Notes under the pieces: model-generated
What the model was told of the DNA's origin: nothing
Database searches by the model: none
Seen by the model: the letters and a program-made list of their open reading frames with translations, nothing else
Made by a program: the position numbers and the translations under genes
Source: Planktotalea sp.
GTDB taxonomy: Bacteria > Pseudomonadota > Alphaproteobacteria > Rhodobacterales > Rhodobacteraceae
Assembly (NCBI GenBank): GCA_024645145.1
Contig: JAHEGL010000007.1
Span: 1 to 11,334 of the forward strand
DNA: 11,334 nt
Direction of reading: 5' to 3'
Part shown: positions 7,133-11,334 of the stretch, piece by piece
How the letters are laid out: the number at the start of each line of letters is the position of its first letter
Numbering within the stretch: the first letter of the stretch is position 1

Positions 7133-8499
7133 TGGACGGCACAGTTCTCGTCGCTGACGACGATCGTACAATTCGCACTGTTTTGACCCAAGCCCTCACG
7201 CGCGCAGGGTGCAAAGTACATGCCACGTCATCGCTGACCACTTTGATGCGCTGGGTTGCAGAAGGACGCGGTGATGTCGTGATCTCGGATGTGATGATGC
7301 CAGATGGCAACGGGCTCGAAATGTTGCCAAAGATCCAACAGGATCGACCGGGCCTGCCTGTCATCATTATTTCTGCTCAAAACACAATCATGACCGCGAT
7401 CAAGGCCACCGAAGTTGGCGCTTACGATTATCTGCCCAAACCATTTGATCTGCCGGACCTTATGAAACGCACTGCGCGCGCGTTGGAAAAGCGCGGGACG
7501 GCGTCAAAAGCGGCACCTGAAGAGCGTGACACTGGCGATGATTTGCCATTGGTTGGCAAAACGCCTGTCATGCAAGAGCTCTACGCCTTGATCGCGCGCG
7601 TGATGAACACCGACATTCCGGTTTTGATCACAGGCGAATCCGGGACAGGAAAAACAGCGATTGCGCGCACGATCCACGACTTTTCGGATCGCCGCACACT
7701 TCCATTTATCGCGGTGACGACAGCAGATCTACAAGACATCGAAGGTCCGGCCCGCGTTCTAGCGCGTGTAAAAGGCGGCACGCTTTTGATTGAAGAGATT
7801 GCGGATATTGATCTTGAAGCGCAGGCGCGCCTAGTGCGCATGATGGATTCACCGGGCGAACATGTGCCACGCTTTCTTGCGACGTCATTGGTTGACCTCT
7901 CGAGCCGCCTTGAAAGCGGTGCGTTGCGACAGGACCTTTATTACCGGCTCGATGGTGCGGCATTGAATGTACCGGCCTTGCGCGAACGTGTGGATGATAT
8001 CGAACTTCTTGCGGCGCATTTTTTAAGCAAACCAGAATTTGAAAACAGTGCGCCACGGGCCTTGGGTGCAGAAGCGCGCAAGATTGTGCATGACTACACC
8101 TGGCCCGGAAATGTGCGCCAACTTGAAAACGCCATGCGTCGGCTTGGGTTAAATGCCCGCACCGACGAAATCACACGCAACGAAATTGAAGCGGTCCTTG
8201 GCAATCAGCCAGACCTCGAACCTGTTTTAACAGGGAACAATTCAACCGAAAAACTCTCTGCCTCTGTGGAGCGTCATTTACGTCGATATTTTGATTTACA
8301 CGGCGGCGCGCTGCCACCCGCTGGCATTTATGCCCGCATTTTGCGCGAATTTGAGCAACCTTTGATAGAAATTTCGCTCGAAGCGACTGCAGGAAATCAG
8401 GCTAAATGTGCCGATTTGTTAGGTATTAACCGCAATACCTTGCGTAAGAAGATAACAGACCTCGATATTCGCGTGACACGGCGACGCAAATTGATGTAA
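7132..8499 (+). CDS. ntrC: Nitrogen regulator NtrC, type lacking the GAFTGA sigma-54 loop
   Basis: A 455-residue response regulator. The receiver (1-120) has acidic residues near 9-11, phosphoacceptor Asp53 in ISDVMMPDG and Lys103 in LPKPF. The AAA+ domain has Walker A GESGTGKT (168-175), a Walker B-like GGTLLIEEI (215-223; Glu221 where Asp is usual) and [21 protein letters not shown] (266-286). The C-terminal Fis-type helix-turn-helix includes [17 protein letters not shown] (424-440). Between [10 protein letters not shown] and GGTLL only about 14 residues occur, where sigma-54 activators have a longer segment containing GAFTGA. This is the form known for Rhodobacter capsulatus NtrC, which activates sigma-70 rather than sigma-54 polymerase, so the same is inferred here. 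Its start overlaps the ntrB stop. It is the expected phosphorylation target of NtrB. Confidence 0.95.
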   Translation: MDGTVLVADDDRTIRTVLTQALTRAGCKVHATSSLTTLMRWVAEGRGDVVISDVMMPDGNGLEMLPKIQQDRPGLPVIIISAQNTIMTAIKATEVGAYDYLPKPFDLPDLMKRTARALEKRGTASKAAPEERDTGDDLPLVGKTPVMQELYALIARVMNTDIPVLITGESGTGKTAIARTIHDFSDRRTLPFIAVTTADLQDIEGPARVLARVKGGTLLIEEIADIDLEAQARLVRMMDSPGEHVPRFLATSLVDLSSRLESGALRQDLYYRLDGAALNVPALRERVDDIELLAAHFLSKPEFENSAPRALGAEARKIVHDYTWPGNVRQLENAMRRLGLNARTDEITRNEIEAVLGNQPDLEPVLTGNNSTEKLSASVERHLRRYFDLHGGALPPAGIYARILREFEQPLIEISLEATAGNQAKCADLLGINRNTLRKKITDLDIRVTRRRKLM

Positions 8500-8572
8500 A
8501 ACCGCAACATAAACGTGGCCCATTCGCATCGCCTTTGGTGAAAGCGCAACGAGAGCCACAGAATTTGGCGGT

Positions 8573-8586
8573 GGAGCAATTGCTCC
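8573..8586. promoter_or_regulatory. 14-bp perfect palindrome just before ntrY
   Basis: GGAGCAATTGCTCC is perfectly self-complementary. It lies in the 106-bp gap between ntrC and ntrY, ending 19 bp before the ntrY start and 8 bp before its ribosome binding site. No T-run follows, so a terminator is unlikely. It may be an operator for a separate ntrYX promoter, or an mRNA hairpin affecting ntrY translation. Confidence 0.4.
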
Positions 8587-8594
8587 CATAGATC

Positions 8595-8599
8595 GAGGG
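8595..8599 (+). promoter_or_regulatory. Ribosome binding site of ntrY (supports GTG start)
   Basis: GAGGG lies six bases before the GTG at 8606. Good spacing supports that uncommon start codon; the downstream protein begins with a short polar stretch and then the first membrane helix, as in the NtrY family. Confidence 0.65.
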
Positions 8600-8605
8600 C
8601 AGCGC

Positions 8606-10879
8606 GTGAGCCAGCCTGTAATAGAGCCTGCTCTGCTGAAAACGGAGCGGAGCGCAAAGCTGTCTTGGTGGGTGCGTTTTTCGCATCTGCGTCGGCAAAG
8701 GCGCGTGCAGAATACTGTGACACTTGGCGTGGTCTTGCTTGGACCTGTTCTTGCCCTGGCGACGTTTCTTGTGCTTGGGCCGCTTGATCAAAATGCTGGT
8801 GGACCAGGGCTGCGTTTTGTTCTGCTTCTTGATTTGGTGTACGTGCTGGTGGTTGCCGCTCTGGTTTTACAGCGCGTCGCCAGCATGATTTCTGCACGGC
8901 GTGCGCGGTCTGCCGGCTCGCGGCTTCATTTGCGGCTGACTGGCGTTTTCGCACTCATGGCGCTGATACCGACTGTGACTGTTGCGATCTTTGCAGGTTT
9001 AACGATCAACATGGGTCTCGAAGCATGGTTTTCGCAACGCGTTCAGCGAGTTGTTGGAAACTCTCTAGCTGCGGCACAAGCGTATGAAACGGAACAGCGC
9101 CGTGATTTAACACAGGATGCGGAAGCCCTTGCAGCCTATCTAAACGCGCGGCGCGGCGAAGTACGTTTCTCTTTCACGGCCAGCATGCGCGAAGTTCTGG
9201 TAGATGGACAACTCCAGATCCAACGCGGCTTGCGCGAAGCCTTTGTCGTCGATGGCACAGGCACAGTTCAAGCGCGCGGCGAGAGATCTTACTTGTTTGA
9301 TTTTGATGAACTCGCTCCGATCCAGATTAAAGCAGCGCGCGAGAACGGGCTGATTATCATCAAAGATTGGGAGAACAACGAATTTCGCGCTTTGGTGCAC
9401 TTAATAGGTTATCTTGATGAGTATTTGTACGTCAGCCGCGATGTGGATGGCGATTTGCTTAGATTGCTTGATGAAACCCAAGAAACTGCGCTGTTTTATC
9501 AGCAACAAGAAAGCGAACGGGGTCGTCGTCTTTTTGAGTTTGGACTTATCTACATAGGCTTCGCCGTTATTCTTATCTTGGCGGCGGTTTGGCTCGGGCT
9601 TTGGTTTGCGGAGCGTTTGTCCCGTCCTGTTGGCCGTCTCACGGGCGCGGCGCAGCGTGTCGGTAGCGGCAACCTTGATGTTCAGGTTCTTGAGGAAGAA
9701 GGCGATGACGAGATCGCGATGCTCGGGCGTTACTTCAACCAGATGACGCGACAGCTCAAGGGACAGCGCGATACTTTGATGGACAACAACCGGCAGATCG
9801 AACGTCGCCGGCGCATGTTTGATTCTGTGCTGTCCTCCGTCACGTCCGGTGTGGTCGGGCTTGATGAAGATGGGCGGATTTCCTTCGTAAACCGATCCGC
9901 AGAGCGCCTTTTGGGGTGGCATGAAGACCAACAAGATGTGGCGCTCTCTGTTGCTGTCCCAGAGTTTGGCCCGCTGCTGGAGAAGCTCACCAGTGGGCAA
10001 GTAAGCACAGCGCAAAGCGAGATCAAAGTCAGCCGCGACGGTCAGCTTGAGAACCTGCTTGTGCGCGTATCACGGCGTTTTCGTGATGATGGCACGTCAG
10101 AGGGCTATGTTGTCGCCTTTGATGACGTGACCGATCTGGTCACAGCACAGCGCATGGCTGCATGGGGCGATGTGGCCCGACGCATTGCCCACGAGATCAA
10201 GAACCCACTCACACCGATCCAACTTTCGGCGGAGCGTATTCAGCGCAAATTTATGCCACAAGTTGGGGATGACGCTGAAAAGCTTGAACAGATGACCGGT
10301 GTCATTATCCGACAAACCGGTGATTTGCGCCGTATCGTGGATGAGTTCAGCAAATTTGCGCGCATGCCAGAACCGGATCGCCGCACTGGGGATTTGACGC
10401 AATTGGTACACGACGCAGCCCTTTTGCAAGAAGTCGGGCAACCTGATGTGTCATTTGAGGTGACTTTGCCAGAAACTGATCTGATCGCAGAGTTTGATGC
10501 GACAATGATCACTCAGGCTCTGACAAATCTCATTAAGAACGCCGGTGAAGCGATCGAGAGCTACATAGAAAAGCACGGCGATACTGATGTCGTTCGAAAA
10601 GTTTCGATTTCGCTCAAGCAAGAGGCAAATGCGGCTCTGATCCAGATCGCAGACAGTGGCATTGCATTGCCAGAGGATCGTGGCCGCTTGTTTGAACCTT
10701 ATGTGACAACACGCGACAAAGGCACGGGTCTTGGTCTGCCAATCGTTAAGAAAATCATAGAAGAGCACGGAGGGTCATTGGTGCTAACCGATGCTCCTTT
10801 GATCAATGGAAAAGGCCAAGCCGGTGCGATGGCAGTGGTGCGTTTGCCGCTTTTAAATGCGGAGGACGCAGGATCATGA
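8606..10879 (+). CDS. ntrY: Membrane sensor histidine kinase NtrY
   Basis: A 757-residue inner-membrane kinase of the NtrY family, partner of NtrX in nitrogen and redox control in alphaproteobacteria. Order: membrane segments near 38-58, 70-92 and 108-134; a periplasmic sensor region about 135-310; a fourth membrane segment 312-336; HAMP (337-389); PAS (about 403-515, MFDSVLSSVTSGVVGLDEDG); HisKA with [20 protein letters not shown] (526-545) and phosphoacceptor His529; ATPase domain with N box NLIKNAGEA (641-649), F box LFEPYVTT (695-702) and G2 box GTGLGLPIV (706-714). The G1 box reads DSGIALP (683-689) with Ala687, where family members usually have Gly (DxGxG). The start is GTG. The gap and palindrome before it suggest ntrYX may have its own control apart from dusB-ntrBC. 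The gene is full length and otherwise normal. Confidence 0.95.
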   Translation: MSQPVIEPALLKTERSAKLSWWVRFSHLRRQRRVQNTVTLGVVLLGPVLALATFLVLGPLDQNAGGPGLRFVLLLDLVYVLVVAALVLQRVASMISARRARSAGSRLHLRLTGVFALMALIPTVTVAIFAGLTINMGLEAWFSQRVQRVVGNSLAAAQAYETEQRRDLTQDAEALAAYLNARRGEVRFSFTASMREVLVDGQLQIQRGLREAFVVDGTGTVQARGERSYLFDFDELAPIQIKAARENGLIIIKDWENNEFRALVHLIGYLDEYLYVSRDVDGDLLRLLDETQETALFYQQQESERGRRLFEFGLIYIGFAVILILAAVWLGLWFAERLSRPVGRLTGAAQRVGSGNLDVQVLEEEGDDEIAMLGRYFNQMTRQLKGQRDTLMDNNRQIERRRRMFDSVLSSVTSGVVGLDEDGRISFVNRSAERLLGWHEDQQDVALSVAVPEFGPLLEKLTSGQVSTAQSEIKVSRDGQLENLLVRVSRRFRDDGTSEGYVVAFDDVTDLVTAQRMAAWGDVARRIAHEIKNPLTPIQLSAERIQRKFMPQVGDDAEKLEQMTGVIIRQTGDLRRIVDEFSKFARMPEPDRRTGDLTQLVHDAALLQEVGQPDVSFEVTLPETDLIAEFDATMITQALTNLIKNAGEAIESYIEKHGDTDVVRKVSISLKQEANAALIQIADSGIALPEDRGRLFEPYVTTRDKGTGLGLPIVKKIIEEHGGSLVLTDAPLINGKGQAGAMAVVRLPLLNAEDAGS

Positions 10880-10914
10880 AAAAACAACAAAAATTTAATT
10901 GGTGGAGAGAATGA
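10876..10914 (+). other. 12-codon reading frame bridging ntrY and ntrX, possible coupling leader
   Basis: An ATG overlaps the ntrY stop (ATGA at 10876-10879) and opens a 12-residue frame, MKKQQKFNWWRE, whose TGA (10912-10914) overlaps the ntrX ATG. It thus fills the whole gap between the two genes. The stretch is AT-rich compared with its flanks. It could let ribosomes pass from ntrY to ntrX, or be a chance frame; no separate ribosome site for it was seen. Confidence 0.2.
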
Positions 10915-11334
10915 TGGGCGACATTCTAATTGTGGATGATGAGCGTGATATCCGGGAACTGGTATCGGATATCTTGGAGGACGAGGGCTTTACGACGCGG
11001 CTTGCGGGCACGTCGGATGAGTGCATGGCGCAAGTGGTCAAAGAACAACCCGCGTTGATGATCCTCGATATTTGGCTCAAAGACAGTTCAATGGATGGCA
11101 TCGACATCCTGAAAGTGATCAAGAAGGATTATCCTGATGTGCCGGTCGTTATTATATCCGGACACGGCAATATCGAGATTGCCGTAGCCGCGATCAAGCA
11201 GGGCGCGTATGACTTTATCGAAAAGCCTTTTAATATTGACCAGCTTTTGGTTGTGATCCGCCGCGCAATGGAAACATCGCGGTTGCGTCACGAAAACCAA
11301 TTGCTCAAACGTCGGGATGCGCCGAGCACAGAAA
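10914..11334 (+). CDS. ntrX: Response regulator NtrX, N-terminal part (cut by window end)
   Basis: The first 140 residues of a protein that normally has a receiver, an AAA+ domain and a Fis-type DNA-binding domain (about 450-470 residues); the rest lies beyond the window. The receiver begins MGDILIVDDERDIRELV, with acidic residues at 8-10, phosphoacceptor Asp52 in MILDIWLKDSSMDGIDIL, Ser82 in IISGHGN and Lys104 in FIEKPF, a pattern typical of NtrX. A linker begins after residue 118 (RAMETSRLRHENQLLKRR). Two adjacent ATGs occur (10911 and 10914); the second is preferred because GGAG at 10904-10907 then has a six-base spacing. It follows ntrY by 34 bases and is the expected target of that kinase. 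Whether its AAA+ domain has a GAFTGA loop cannot be told here. Confidence 0.93.
   Translation, partial: MGDILIVDDERDIRELVSDILEDEGFTTRLAGTSDECMAQVVKEQPALMILDIWLKDSSMDGIDILKVIKKDYPDVPVVIISGHGNIEIAVAAIKQGAYDFIEKPFNIDQLLVVIRRAMETSRLRHENQLLKRRDAPSTE

Noticed and set aside
8397..8954. 185-codon minus-strand frame across the ntrC-ntrY junction
   Set aside because: It is antisense to two well-identified genes, spans their gap, and shows only biased Arg/Gln/Ala-rich composition without a domain.

Overview
The window looks like a chromosomal segment of a marine alphaproteobacterium of the Roseobacter group (Rhodobacteraceae). Three things point there: the block ispDF-pgpA-cinA lies divergently to dusB(nifR3)-ntrB-ntrC-ntrY-ntrX, which is the arrangement known around the Rhodobacter nifR3-ntrBC locus; IspD and IspF are fused; and the NtrC-like regulator has no GAFTGA loop, as known for Rhodobacter capsulatus NtrC. 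Base composition looks moderate, not as GC-rich as Rhodobacter itself. No tRNA, rRNA, CRISPR array, insertion sequence or phage gene was recognised.

Layout. (1) Bases 1-553 carry the C-terminal part of an AlkB-type membrane di-iron alkane hydroxylase, interrupted by a one-base frame change near base 117. (2) A short intergenic stretch with a 16-bp GC-rich palindrome leads to a predicted outer-membrane lipoprotein (721-1395). (3) A strong hairpin at 1419-1444 separates it from the convergent ammonium channel gene amt (minus strand, start at 2646 fixed by a strong ribosome binding site). (4) Upstream of amt on the same strand lies an overlapping set ispDF > pgpA > cinA/pncC, whose stops and starts overlap by four bases. 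A hairpin with a T-run after cinA may separate it from amt. (5) A 136-bp divergent intergenic region (4919-5054) holds two clear symmetric elements. (6) On the plus strand follow dusB, ntrB and ntrC, with overlapping junctions, then a 106-bp gap with a 14-bp palindrome, then ntrY and the first 140 codons of ntrX, cut by the window end.

How the genes work together. NtrB/NtrC and NtrY/NtrX are two sensor-kinase/response-regulator pairs of nitrogen and redox control, and the Amt channel is a typical output of such control. DusB modifies tRNA and is the conserved first gene of the ntrBC operon. The opposite block is housekeeping: isoprenoid precursor synthesis (IspDF), phosphatidylglycerol synthesis (PgpA) and pyridine-nucleotide salvage (CinA/PncC domain).

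No wholly new system is evident. The items most worth a second look are the alkB frame change, which falls on a sequence of the -1 slippery form; the unexplained inverted repeats at the two ntr-operon control points; the Gly-to-Ala change in the NtrY G1 box; the altered HDAARP signature in IspD; and the tiny reading frame bridging ntrY and ntrX.
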